Source: Anisodus tanguticus
Lineage: Eukaryota > Streptophyta > Magnoliopsida > Solanales > Solanaceae
Reading direction: 5' to 3'
DNA: 64,000 nucleotides
Assembly: GCA_034509755.1 (NCBI GenBank)
Contig: CM067541.1
Coordinates: 24,930,501 to 24,994,500, forward strand
Shown here: positions 11,801 through 21,298 of the stretch, one piece after another
How the letters are laid out: the number at the start of each line of letters is the position of its first letter
How positions within the stretch are numbered: position 1 is the stretch's first letter
Notes under the pieces: generated by a model
The model's input: the letters and a program-made list of their open reading frames with translations, nothing else
Told to the model about the DNA's origin: nothing
Database searches by the model: none
Translations under genes and position numbers: made by a program

Positions 11801-12422
11801 CTATTAAGTTCCACTAGCTATAAAAACTAATTTGTACGTGGACTAAAAGAGTAAACCTTTAATTTAGAGCTTCCAAGATTTGGAGTTTCTGTTGATGGAG
11901 AACGCAAACATTGGTTCAGTATATATCAAGAAGGTTCACAAAGGTCCGCTAGGACTTGTAGTACGATTATAGAGGCGATAAAGCAAGCAGCGATGCTAAT
12001 TTGTTTGAGCTTTTCGTTTGTTTGAGCTTTTGAAATAGTACCAGTTTCAAACAAAAAAAAAAAACTGTTTAGTTTTTAATGAGTAATTGATGTCGCAACA
12101 ATTTGTTAGGGGCTCAAAATATTCGAACATTTAATATGATTAGCGTTTTCACAGTTCGTCATGTTCATTTTTCAACTCTTGTGTGTGTCGCTTGCATCAT
12201 GCCATGATCATTACTCGTTGAAATCGACATTGTATTGATCCGTATCATTGGATCAGCTTACCAGGGTGAGAAAAGCAAAGTAGAACTACTTTCAACTTGG
12301 GATTCGGACATTCTAATTTCTAAGCTTCTTTGGTTTGATTGAATGATATTGACAAAGTTATGATATTGCAGATTCTTGGCAGCTCTGATCTGAAGATGGA
12401 AGTTGAAATTCCTGTAGATTGA
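5718..12422 (+). CDS. Calcineurin-B-like EF-hand calcium-binding protein (intact, six exons)
   Basis: Exons 5718-5787, 7470-7594, 9438-9534, 9668-9777, 10587-10661 and 12372-12422 join in frame with GT-AG borders to give 175 residues. This is the length I recall for the Arabidopsis homologue At3g18430. The protein starts MGNASS, a likely N-myristoylation site, so membrane association is plausible. EF-hand loop 1 is DRNGCGFISGEE (about residues 39-50). The second hand is degenerate and shortened around MIDGLNFKEF. Loop 3 is DSDGNGKVTFND, with Asp rather than Glu at position 12. The fourth hand, near YSKDSSLVQSDF, lacks a proper loop. The C-terminus is MEVEIPVD followed by TGA. The family resembles the regulatory B subunit of calcineurin, but plants lack a classical calcineurin A, so the partner is unknown. 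Introns are 1.68, 1.84, 0.13, 0.81 and 1.71 kb and carry repeats. No lesions were seen. Confidence 0.92.
5790..5828. repeat. (TA)n microsatellite in intron 1
   Basis: A run of about 19 TA/AT dinucleotides starts directly after the exon-1 donor of the EF-hand gene and merges into the first unit of the decoy-acceptor repeat. Confidence 0.95.
6707..6896 (+). repeat. TS SINE / RTE LINE tail
   Basis: It reads TATTTTGTATCTTGCTATTTT, then an AACCTCTCTACCTCCCAAAGG block, CAGACCCCACTTATGGGATTG and CTGGGTATATTGTTGTTGTTG. This is the shared 3' end of Solanaceae TS SINEs and RTE LINEs, in the same orientation as the host gene. Confidence 0.7.
6979..7091 (+). repeat. SINE-like element (GGCAGCCCGGTGCACTAAGC family)
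   Basis: The stretch begins GGGCAGCCCGGTGCACTAAG, continues through CCCGCTATG, GCGGGGTCGGG and AAGGGCCGGACTACAAGGGT, and ends with a CAAGAGGCTGTTTACC block. This dispersed repeat is widespread in Solanaceae. A second, more diverged copy lies in opposite orientation at 33254-33336. Confidence 0.65.
7165..7293 (+). repeat. TS SINE / RTE LINE tail
   Basis: It has CCGAGGGTCTATCGGAAACA, CTCTCTACCTCCCAAGGTAG, CCTCCCCAGACCCCAATTGT and an ATTGTTGTTGTTGTT end. It truncates one of the intron-1 acceptor modules and so was probably inserted into it. Confidence 0.75.
7727..8945 (-). mobile_element. RTE-type LINE, 5'-truncated and inactive, in intron 2
   Basis: On the minus strand there is reverse transcriptase sequence (FLFALVMDGLTRQIQGEV, then MLFADVIVL; about 8824-8945) and a C-terminal part at 8335-8529 containing RPTMLYGAECWPV, AEMRILRWMCGHTR and RNEDIR, typical of plant RTE LINE ORFs. 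The catalytic FADD box reads FADV, so the second aspartate is lost. The element runs on through untranslated sequence to the TS-like 3' tail and a GTTGTTGTTGTTG end at 7727. It is antisense to the EF-hand gene. This also shows directly that the TS-type tail belongs to an RTE LINE here. Confidence 0.85.
9122..9210. repeat. Probable MITE fragment in intron 2
   Basis: The block with AAGAAAATAAGTAAGAAATA and CATACCAAACACACCC resembles a common Solanaceae MITE end. Terminal repeats and target duplication are not clear. Confidence 0.3.
10268..10455 (+). repeat. Au SINE in intron 4
   Basis: The element has an A box (GGTGTGACCTAGCAGT), a B box (GGGTTTAAATCC, near 10319-10330), AGGTGATTTCTTCTAATCTA, AAGCCTTG, and GTCGAGGTGCGTACAAGCTA in the order of Au SINEs. 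It lies in the sense orientation between EF-hand exons 4 and 5. It is polymerase-III-derived and is not a tRNA gene. Confidence 0.8.
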
Positions 12423-13167
12423 AAAGGACTTTACTATTGCTAAGTCAGGGTCCAATATCATTAATTTAGTTGACACTAGCAAGTAATTGTACCATCCTAA
12501 AAGTTATAAACTCATTTAATTTATCAACTGTTATGATGAGTATGTGCTATTGAACAATATATAACTTTGGTTCCTTGATTCTCATGTTATTATTCACATC
12601 ATAATAGTTTAACCTCAGCTCATGTTTCTAGGGACTTGTTCCACCAATACCTATTTTTCATTTTTATTTTCGTTAAAATTACATCGGGGATTAGGGAAGA
12701 GGATGTGAGAAGGGAGCAGTGAGAGTTTCCCTTCAATGTTGTGAAAGTGAAGTATATCTTTATCTTTCTTGACACTCCTCCAACTTGATGTCGCCCCTAA
12801 ATTCACAAGTATCGATTTGATTATCCCCTAAGATAAGAGGAGGATATAGAAGTAAATTTAGTTGCAAGTCTGAATCAGAATAAATATGTTGTCGAACCTT
12901 TTCTCTAAAATTCAAAATGGATATTCCTACGTGAATCTCAACAATTACTTTGTTCTGATTCTACATATTGATTGTTTTGAACTAAAAATAAACTTATGGG
13001 TAGAATATTTACATTTTGTAGAATATCTTCATTCTCAGTAGTTACATACAAGTCTATAAAACATAAAAAGGAGGCTATAATCAAGGCCATAGCCTCAACT
13101 CTCTCACAAGAGTGAACTCCAAGTTCATCAAAATAATCTAAACCAGAATGAAATGACACAATGTAGT
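12423..13167 (-). other. 3' flank of the EF-hand gene and a possible LTR-retrotransposon remnant
   Basis: The first 200-300 bases should hold the 3' untranslated region. From about 12730 to 13167, read on the minus strand, the sequence looks like degraded LTR-retrotransposon end material with a purine-rich AAGTTGGAGGAG run followed by TGTCAAG. It appears to continue at 16772-17079 on the other side of the hAT insertion. The family is not identified and no coding frame is kept. Confidence 0.35.
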
Positions 13168-13175
13168 ATCTATAC
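13168..13175. repeat. Left 8-bp target duplication of hAT-1 (ATCTATAC)
   Basis: ATCTATAC directly precedes the TAGGGCTGGCC terminus. The same 8 bases follow the other end at 16764-16771. Eight bases is the hAT hallmark. Confidence 0.95.
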
Positions 13176-16100
13176 TAGGGCTGGCCAGTGGGCCGGGACG
13201 GCCCGACCCCGACCCGACCCCGTCCCGAGCCCGCCCCGACCCCGCTTTAAAAAAAAAAAAATTAACGGGGGCGGGAGTCGAACTCGGGACGGGACGATGT
13301 CTCATCCCGCCAGACCCGAGCCCGCCCCAGGCCCGCCTGACCCGAGACCGCCCCGAGCCCGACCCCGTCCTTTTCCCTCCTTTGCAAAAATGACCGTTGC
13401 ACCAACGACCATTTTAGATTATGGCCGTTGGCCAACGGCCATTTTAGGCCCCCCCCCCCCCCCTCTCCCAACCCCCCCTACCCCTTAATATTTATTTTTA
13501 ACCCATAAGTTATTATATTTACACTTTAACCCAATTTTTCAACTATAAATAACTCATTTTCTCTTCATCTTTCTCACAAATCTTCCTACAATCTCTCTAA
13601 TTTCTCAATATATCTCTCTACATTGTTTGCTAAATATTCAATTTTATTAATTCATTTGGGAATTGGGAGTGAAGTTGGCAACTAGCTTGAGGATCTTCCA
13701 TCGAGCAAAGTTTCAATTTTCAACCTCTCGATTACACGTCAACGTTGCGTCGGCGTTTGGTACATTCGTTCCTTCATTAAATTATTATTGTCTCTGTTTA
13801 TTTTATATTTTTATTTAGCGCACTTAATTTCATTGTCTTTAATTATTTATTATCATAATTAAAATGGAAGGATTAAAAGGTATGTTTAAGGGTAAGGGTA
13901 AGAGTGCTTCTTCTAGTAGGGGCAACCAGGGCAAGGGTACTTCTTCTAGTCATCTTATTCCTACACGGGATGATTTTGTTGATACTCAACATTTTCCTAC
14001 AATACCATTAGATTTAGACCAGGAGCTATTTTCTAGAACTCAAGAAGACTTTAATTTAGACGATGATCTAGATTATATACCCACTAATGTTGATGACAAC
14101 ACACCCACTCCGCACCTTCAATCGAAATACCTCCTATTCCCCCTAGTATGAGACGAGGTCCAAGCAAAACGACCATTAAAATCAGATGCATGGACATTTT
14201 TTGATAGGGACGTAGAGAATCAAGTAGCCATATGTAAAATTTGTAAAAATGTTTTAAAATTTAAAAGCGGAAAAGGTCACGGTGGGACGGGGGTTTAATT
14301 AGACACGTAGTAAGTGCTCATCCACTAGGTATGCCCAATACCGAGGCTTCAAAATCGGGTGCGCAAACGCCGCTCCATCGGGACAAGATTCACATACCGA
14401 TATCGTCCGGGACCAAGTACATGGTCAAATTAACCCTATGATGGGGGGGAATTGTAAGCTCTAAATACAATAAACATAGAGATAGGGAAGCAATATCAAA
14501 ATTAGTTCTTTGTGGAGGGTTTGCCTTTTTCATTTCCTTCATCTCCGGTTTTATTCATTACATTAGAGATATATATAATCCCGCTTTTAACGGTTTTCTA
14601 GATCAACTCGTTAAGAGAGATGTATTTAAATTCGCGCATGAATATCAATAATATTTACGTTTTTCATTATATCATTTTAATGGCAAAGTATCTATCACGT
14701 CGATATAGGTCGTAGTACTAACGACCATGATTATTTAACTCGTAACTTGTCATTGGATAGATTATAAATGGTCTATGCAAAAACGTATTTTAGCGTATAG
14801 ATATATAGATGATAGGCACACCGGTACTTTTATTGCAAAAAATATTTATCAAGTGTGCGATTATTACGGAATTACCGATAAAATTATGACTATTACATTA
14901 GATAACGCTTCTAATAACAATTACGCAATTACGGTGTTAAAAAATAGTTTAACTCCATCTTTTCCGAGACCATTTTCATATAAAATGTGCGTGCCATATA
15001 TATAACTTAATTGTAAAGGATGGTCTATCACTTTTTGAAGACATTCTTAGTAAAATACAATTTGCTATAAACTTTATTTTTAAAAGTAATAAAGTACAAC
15101 GTAGAAAAGAATATAAAAAAACTTGTCACGATTGTGGACTACCTTATAGAAGAATTCCACAAGAAGTATCCACTAGGTGGAATTCTTTATACGAGCAACT
15201 ACTTGTTGCTTATGACTATAAATTACCTATAACTTTATTTTTTAACTCTCATAATAAAAAGCCGGTGATATGATTTTAGATAGTGATTGGGTAAAAATTT
15301 CCGAACTTATTGTATTTTTAGAGAAATTTTTTCAAGCAACAAAAGAATTTTCGGTATATATTATCCTACTATTTCAACTATGTTATTTTATATAACTCTA
15401 ATATTTTTATTACTTAGTGAATATATGGAAAAACCAAACTTATAAAGCTGACTATTAAAAAGTTGTTTGTCAAAATTAAAAAAAATTATTCCTATTCCCT
15501 CTATTTATATTATTGGTTACGTATTAAATCCTACTATTAAAATAGACGGTACTAAATCACTAATTGAAACTATTTACGATTGTATAGAAGTACTACCACC
15601 TCCAAGTCCCAAAAATCTAAATCACCCACCACCTATTGAACAAACTAAAGAAGAAGCGGTGTCTAGCGTAGAACACCAATGCAAAAATATATATAGATTT
15701 TATCAACAAGAAAATGCTAGTAACTTACCGGCTTCCATACCATCTTCTTCATCTTCAACACAACCTCACAAAAGACATGTTGTTTCGCGGCTAGTATTGA
15801 AAGCCTCGTAAATAGAATGTGCGGTCGTACCTCTACTACTAACCAAATTAGCGAGTTGATATTTTTGTTTTGCGGGGTTCATCGTACCGTATCAAGAAGT
15901 TATCAATGAAGATGGACAAGAAGACTTTTGAAATCCGGGAGGGGAATGAGAAGACCTTTCCGACACTTTCATTGATGTCTCGAGATGTTTTGAACATTCA
16001 AGCGTCATCAATCGCGTCGGAAAGCGCTTTTTCTCGTGCAAGCAGATATCAAATAGGAGACCACGACACTCATTGGCCGGAGACGACTTGGAAATTGTAG

Positions 16101-16763
16101 TATTATTCGAGAGATTGGATACGAGCGGAGTGGAGAAGGTGCGGTCAACCGGAGATCAACGAAGAAGATGATGAAAACTACAACGAAATCTTAACCGAAG
16201 GTAGTGGAAGCGACGTGGATCAATTTGACCAACAAATACCAATTCCAACCGAAGAACCACATGAAATCATCAAGCAATTAGAACAGTTTTTTTGAAAATG
16301 TAATTTTTTTAATTGCAATTTTATTATGTAATTTGCAACTTTTGGACAACACCACAAAGTTGCAATTTAGATTTTAGACAATTGTATTTGTATTACAAAA
16401 AAATCATATGTCTATTAAATAATATAAGAGGCACAAAAACGCGTTGGGATGTTTTTATTACACTATCTTGTTTTGTTTATTGAAGTTTTTTTTATACATA
16501 TGTTATTTAAAAAAAAAAAAAAAAAAAAAAAGGAAAACCCGACCGTACCCCGCCCGAGCCCGAGCCCGCCCGACCCCGCCCGCCCCGATACCGACGGATC
16601 GGGATCGGGGACCGGACCGGAGCAGTCCCGCCTGCACCCGACCCCGCTAGGCCCGCTAGGCCCGCTAGGACCCCCGCTCGTCCCGACCCGACCCCGACCC
16701 CCGGCTCGTCCCGCCCGACCCCGACCCCCGCCGGACCCGAGCCCGGCCCACTGGCCACCCCTA
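13176..16763 (+). mobile_element. hAT-1: hAT DNA transposon, 3.6 kb, defective
   Basis: Terminal inverted repeats are TAGGGCTGGCCAGTGGGCC on the left and the complement of GGCCCACTGGCCACCCCTA on the right, flanked by perfect ATCTATAC duplications. Both ends carry 200-base subterminal tracts made of CCCGACCC and CCCGCCC-type repeats, C-rich on the transposase-coding strand at both ends. Between them lies a broken transposase on the plus strand. The element is closely similar to hAT-2 at 56927-60394 in the opposite orientation. It appears to have inserted into an older retrotransposon remnant. Confidence 0.93.
13864..16295 (+). pseudogene. hAT transposase of hAT-1, disrupted
   Basis: The first frame (13864-14151) begins MEGLKGMFKGKGK and carries an acidic stretch (EDFNLDDDLDY). 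It then shifts frame relative to hAT-2. A BED-finger region follows near 14190-14330 in other frames (WTFFDRDVENQ, CKICK). Catalytic-core pieces are at 14775-15005 (MTITLDNASNNNYAI) and about 15010-15430. The C-terminal dimerisation block is near 15970-16295 (RDVLNIQASSIASESAFSRA), ending at TGA 16295. Several frameshifts mean no functional transposase can be made from this copy. Confidence 0.85.
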
Positions 16764-16771
16764 ATCTATAC
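16764..16771. repeat. Right 8-bp target duplication of hAT-1
   Basis: ATCTATAC follows the CCACCCCTA terminus and matches 13168-13175 exactly. Confidence 0.95.
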
Positions 16772-17079
16772 TAGATTAGACTAAGGTTAAGAGGACTGAT
16801 AATGATTATTATAAAATACTCTTAATGACATAAGGGTTTTCTTAGTCATGTTGGCTTGTGTTTAAAGAATAGATTCTTCCACCCAAGCTATCTTTTGTAT
16901 CTTGAATGTGGTGATCATTGAGTTTTCCATCAAAGCTATCTTCCATATCTTGAAGGCCGTCCTATATTGGCCTCCCAGGATCCTCAAAGGCTCCATCTTC
17001 ATGATCAAGGAGTGCATAGCTTGAAAATGAGCACTTGAGCTTCCTTGAAGTGTGGAAATGCTCCATGAATTGTGATTCT
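16772..17079 (-). other. Continuation of a possible LTR-retrotransposon remnant
   Basis: This is the sequence that abutted 13167 before hAT-1 inserted. On the minus strand it can be read for some 50 codons (around MEPLRILGGQYRTAF) but I do not recognise the product. It runs directly into the long inverted repeat at 17080. Confidence 0.3.
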
Positions 17080-17901
17080 AAGCACCCAAAGTAATGACTT
17101 GATACGAAGTCTTGAATTCCCTATCTCGATTTTGTGTGCAGGGTCTTGATGAAGCTTGACTTGCATCATGTTGACACTTGTTGTGGAGGATTAGCATTTG
17201 AAAGCTTATTGTTCAAATTAATTAAGTGATCACATTTGGACGATCCACAAAGGCATCATGTTTACAGTTAATATTAGTGTTAGGGGTATAGTAATCATCC
17301 TTATTGGTTAAACCAGGGTAAATATTACTATTGGTATGTTGGGAAGTTGACACGTTGGTGGTTAACGTGTTGGAAGGAGTGAGATGATCATTCATGCAAA
17401 TTTTAAAATCTTTCTGATTAATTTTTTAATTTTATTATGATTATTCGAATTTTCCAAAATCTTTTTTTTTCTGATTTTGGGTGGGAATTACTCGAGGTCG
17501 CTATTTTCGAAGCTGATTCAGGCAAGTATCCCAATACTCAAAAACTTAAATATAAGAGTCGTTTATCTATTGTTGTTTCTCTGAAAATATTAAATGCTGA
17601 GAGGGCTGAAAGTAAAAAAAATAGCTACCTCGAGTAATTCCCACCCTAACACTAATATTTACCCTGGTTTTACCAATAAGAATGATTACTATACCCCTAA
17701 CACTAATATTAACGGTAAACATGATGCCTTTGTGGATCGTCCAAATGTGATCACTTAATTAATTTGAACAATAAGCTTTCAAATGCTAATCCTCCACAAC
17801 AAGTGTCAACATGATGCAAGTCAAGCTTCATCAAGACCCTGCACATAAAATTGAGATATGGAATTCAAGAACGTCGCATCAGGTCACTACTTTGGGTGCT
17901 T
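17080..17901. repeat. Long inverted repeat with about 250-bp arms
   Basis: The left arm is 17080-17331 and the right arm about 17651-17901. The left arm begins AAGCACCCAAAGTAATGACT; the right arm ends with ACTACTTTGGGTGCTT, its near complement. The arms stay complementary through CTTGATGAAGCTTGACTTGC, CACATTTGGACGATCCACAA and TAGTGTTAGGGGTATAGTAA. The spacer of about 320 bases contains a smaller foldback at 17479-17646. A transcript across it would form a long, nearly perfect hairpin. No coding frame is seen. Confidence 0.9.
17479..17646. mobile_element. Foldback / MITE-like element, 168 bp
   Basis: It begins GGGTGGGAATTACTCGAGGT and ends with the exact complement, ACCTCGAGTAATTCCCACCC. The terminal repeats extend to about 29 bases with one mismatch. 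A clear target duplication is not visible, so the family is uncertain. Confidence 0.75.
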
Positions 17902-17912
17902 AAAGGGTGAGT

Positions 17913-17961
17913 GAATTATTCTTTTCCTACTTATTTCTTAGGGGGAGAAGTGGGTAGAGTG
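17913..17961. repeat. Copy of a 48-bp segment from EF-hand intron 5
   Basis: The stretch GAATTATTCTTTTCCTACTT... GAGAAGTGGGTAGAGTG is nearly identical to 11696-11745 in intron 5 of the EF-hand gene. It sits at the junction between the right arm of the inverted repeat and the third copy of arm sequence. Confidence 0.8.
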
Positions 17962-18152
17962 ATATTTACCCTGTTTTAACAACGTGTCAACTTTCCAACA
18001 TACCAATAGTAATATTTACCCTGGTTTAACCACTGGTAATAATATTTCATATGCTAATAAGGATTAACTGTAAACATGATAGCTCTGTTGATCGTCCAAA
18101 TGTGATTACTTAAATAAGGATGATTGTTTCATCCCTACAATAAGTGTCAACA
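17962..18152. repeat. Third, diverged copy of the inverted-repeat arm
   Basis: Sequence with TTTACCCTGGTTTAACCA, TTAACTGTAAACATGAT and GATCGTCCAAATGTGATTAC repeats the right-arm orientation of 17651-17901, with substitutions and gaps. Confidence 0.75.
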
Positions 18153-18400
18153 CTATCAGACCACGTGTCTAATACAAGATTTGATAGTGATTGCAATAAA
18201 TGGGATACGCTATTCCACTCCAGTTCCATGCAGATTTACAATACCATCATTAACTCTATTCTTACTAGTTCATCTATTGAGCTCTCCAGTCCTTCTATTT
18301 CTTTAAATCCTTCTGTTCACTCCCAGATTGCCTATACCTAAATGTAGTCATTCAACCTTTACATACAAAAGTTAAAGAAATGTGCTTTGTTTAAATTTAA

Positions 18401-18534
18401 TGTTAAGAGTCTCACATCATATATGGAACGGAGAACATGGACTCCTTAGATGGACTTGGACAATACTCACCCTATAAGTTAGCTTTTGGGGTTGAGTTAG
18501 GCCCAAGATCCATTCTTTACATGATATCAGAGTC
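18401..18534 (+). mobile_element. TRIM-type LTR plus primer-binding site
   Basis: The 121-base unit starts TGTTAAGAGTCTCACATCAT and ends CATTCTTTACA at 18521. It is followed directly by TGATATCAGAGTC, a slightly decayed initiator tRNA-Met primer-binding site. This is the common plant TRIM LTR. A second LTR was not recognised nearby, so this is a partial element. Confidence 0.7.
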
Positions 18535-20189
18535 AGACTTGAATTAGCCTCAAAATTCAGTCTTTACATTTAACACATATGCATGCTTAAATGACTTTTT
18601 ATTTGTTTGGTCAATCATGTTCATCAACCTCTTGAGGAAACTTGCATTTTATGTGAAACAAAACTCTTTTACCCAATTTTAAAAGTTATCTCATTTATTA
18701 TTCATCTGTCACTTGTGTGAATTATTGCATTTAGATCTTTTTAAATGGTTCTGGATTATATTTGAGATAAGCGATAAAATTGGGGGAATATATATGAACC
18801 AATAGGTTAAGGAAGGAAATATATCACAAACGTTAGGGGAAATTTTGACCATTTTTCGCTTCTTCTTTTCCCAACTTACACTTGCTATAATAAATTGTGT
18901 GAATAATTTTCTATTTTCAACTCTTCTTTACATTTTCTAAAAGTATAGGAATCGGTATATTAAAGAGGGAGTTCAAGGCAAATGGAAAGATTTAATGTTG
19001 AAATTTTCAGATTGTCCAAAATAAATGAAATTTCCACATAGTGTGTGAAACCATTTTCAAGTTTACATTTTCTTCAAGTATACCAAACTTTGAAGAAAAA
19101 GTTTGTGCTCGTGATTCCCTCAATACAAAAAAAGTTCATTATAGTTTTCTCATCTCTTTTTTTATTTGTTTTATTTTTCTTTTTGTAATAATTAAATTAG
19201 AAACATGCATCCACCTGCACAATTTTACAAAAGTTCTTACATATTAAATCTCCTTTTGTTCCAAGAAGAAGAATAAGTACACTATGAACGGGCTCATTCT
19301 TGGCCTACCTAACACAGATTTCTCATGAAATAGTAAGACTACTTTCTCCCTTAATTGGATCTCTCAAACTTTACTTCTATTACATGTCTTTTCGGAACAA
19401 ATTCAAATCAGCCGAATAGTGAATTTTGAATACGAAATATGTAAATAAAAAGGCTACAATATATATTTGTTTTGGCATAAGATCATATTGTAGATGATGA
19501 ATGAAACCATCTCTGACAGGATTTTTATGGGTTTTACGCGGCGGAAATCTCAATTAATTATTTCAGAAAAAATAAAAGGTTCATACTGAAGAAGGGTCCG
19601 AAGAAAATATATACAAATTACATATTTAGCATCTCTACAATAAGTAACTTTATTTTTCATTTTGGAGAATTCTTACATATTAAATCTCCTTTAACAAAAA
19701 ATATAAGTGTTTGATCAAAAGAAAAAACTGCTTTTAAATAGCAGTTAAAGTAATTTTTTTGTTATTAGAGAAAAGTAAAATTTATAGATTCTCCCTACAA
19801 CCATAAATTTATTTTATTCTAAAAGACACTTTGGAGTTTATCATTTTTGTGTTTCGCCAAATTATTTGAGAATCATTTTTATAAGTATTGAAAACAATTG
19901 TGTTTGACCTTTTTTTCCAAAAGTATTTGGTATCTTCAAAGCTTGACCAAACAAGTCATAAATCAATTTACAAACTAATAAAAAGTCAACATTAAAAAGA
20001 GTGCAATGGACAAAAATGACAAGCTAATATAGAGTCACTTCGACAATATCATTGTTAATGATATTAAGAAGAAATGTAATAAAGAAAAGTGGGGAATAAA
20101 CAAAAAATATTGAATTACTGTATGATATGTTTATTTTCTTGAAATAAAAAGTGTGTTAAAATATTATGATCTAATGTATTCCAAAATTA
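18535..20189. other. AT-rich intergenic stretch without genes
   Basis: No coding frame of substance is seen. The phrase TTCTTACATATTAAATCTCC occurs twice (about 19231 and 19670), which suggests a diverged repeat. Around 19730-19960 the sequence has the look of a decayed MITE, but I cannot fix its ends. Confidence 0.4.
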
Positions 20190-20194
20190 AAATT

Positions 20195-20543
20195 TGTTAA
20201 ATAAGGCAATATACCCGTGATATACACCAAATATACAAGAATGTATATCATGGGCATTGATGGACAAAGGCCCAACACGCGACGCCCAGCAAAGGCCGAG
20301 ATATCGGAGCCCATCACGGGATTGGTATCTTGTACCAATCTTGTATATATGGTATATATATTTGATGTATATTGTAGTGTATTTGTTACATAAATTAGGA
20401 TTATACACTTACCATAATTGTATAGTTAGAATTATGGTAGAATAAGATTTTAGGAATAGAATAGGAATAGGATTCTCCTATTTTGTAACTTGTATAAATA
20501 CCTATTCAATTAATGAAAATAATCAAGAGGATTATTTCTTTCA
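20195..20543 (+). repeat. 5' LTR of copia-1
   Basis: It starts TGTTAAATAAGGC and ends ATTTCTTTCA, the TG...CA signature. It is 349 bases and paired with 25029-25375. Confidence 0.95.
20493..20500 (+). promoter_or_regulatory. TATA box in the copia-1 LTR
   Basis: TATAAATA lies about 50 bases before the LTR end, a suitable place for the LTR promoter. The 3' LTR carries the same box. Confidence 0.55.
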
Positions 20544-20557
20544 TGGTATCAAGAGAC
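20544..20557 (+). other. Primer-binding site of copia-1
   Basis: TGGTATCAAGAGAC directly follows the LTR and matches the 3' end complement of initiator tRNA-Met (TGGTATCAGAGC type) apart from an inserted A. Confidence 0.8.
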
Positions 20558-20701
20558 TAGGTCTAACAAAATTTTCTCACCCAAAAATTTGTACACTTTT
20601 CGGCTGACCCCCCCTCGGGTTTTCTCTTCCAAAATTTATCTTCCGCTCTCAAAATCTCTCTTACTATTCCCAAATTTCCCCTCCTTCGTTGTTCTTTCAA
20701 T

Positions 20702-21298
20702 ATGTCTAAGAACAATTATCATCCTGCCCTCATGGTTTCTAACGTCAAGAACAGTATCCCTATTGTGCTTGAGATGGAAAACGTCCACTATACGACGTGG
20801 GCAGAGTTGTTTAAAATTCACGCTATCTCCCATCAAGTTATCCATCACATAATTCCTCCCGCTACACCTCTTCCCGCGGAGGATCCTCAATTATGGATTA
20901 CTCTTGATGCTACCGTTCTCCAGTGGATCTATTCCACTATTTCGGTTGACCTTTTACAAACGATTATTGAGCCGGGTACCACGGCTATGGCTACATGGAA
21001 TAGACTGCGTGACATATTTCAAGATAACCAACATTCACGTGTCGTCACACTCGAGCAGGAATTCTCTCTCGTTCGCATGGAAGAATTTCCAAACGTCTCT
21101 GCATATTGCAAGAAACTCAAGGAGTTGGCGGATCAACTCCGTAATGTTGGCGCTCCTGTAACAAATAATCGTTTGGTTCTATAATTGGTTGCCGGCCTTT
21201 CGGAGGCCTATAATGGTGTTGGAACTCTCATTCGTCAAAGCAACCCTCTTTACGCCTTTTATTAAGCTCGCTCCATGCTTACTTTGGAATAAGTCGGT
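20702..21298 (+). pseudogene. gag of copia-1, interrupted
   Basis: The frame starts MSKNNYHPALMVSNVKN and contains the UBN2-type gag region (WAELFKIHAISHQVIHHIIP, then LQWIYSTISVDLLQTII). It is open to the stop at 21182-21184. The gag frame continues behind it with two more stops (around 21263-21290) before the RNA-binding tail. Gag forms the particle and binds element RNA. No CCHC zinc knuckle is present; the tail after 21299 is rich in N, K, R and G instead. Confidence 0.85.

Noticed and set aside
12938..13159. Minus-strand 73-codon frame as a gene
   Set aside because: It has no recognisable domain, and the surrounding sequence looks like degraded LTR material split by hAT-1.
13153..13488. 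Pro/Arg-rich open frame at the left end of hAT-1 (and the similar one at 16449-16784)
   Set aside because: They are translations of the CCCGACC-type subterminal repeats. No domain is seen, and the frames cross the transposon terminus.
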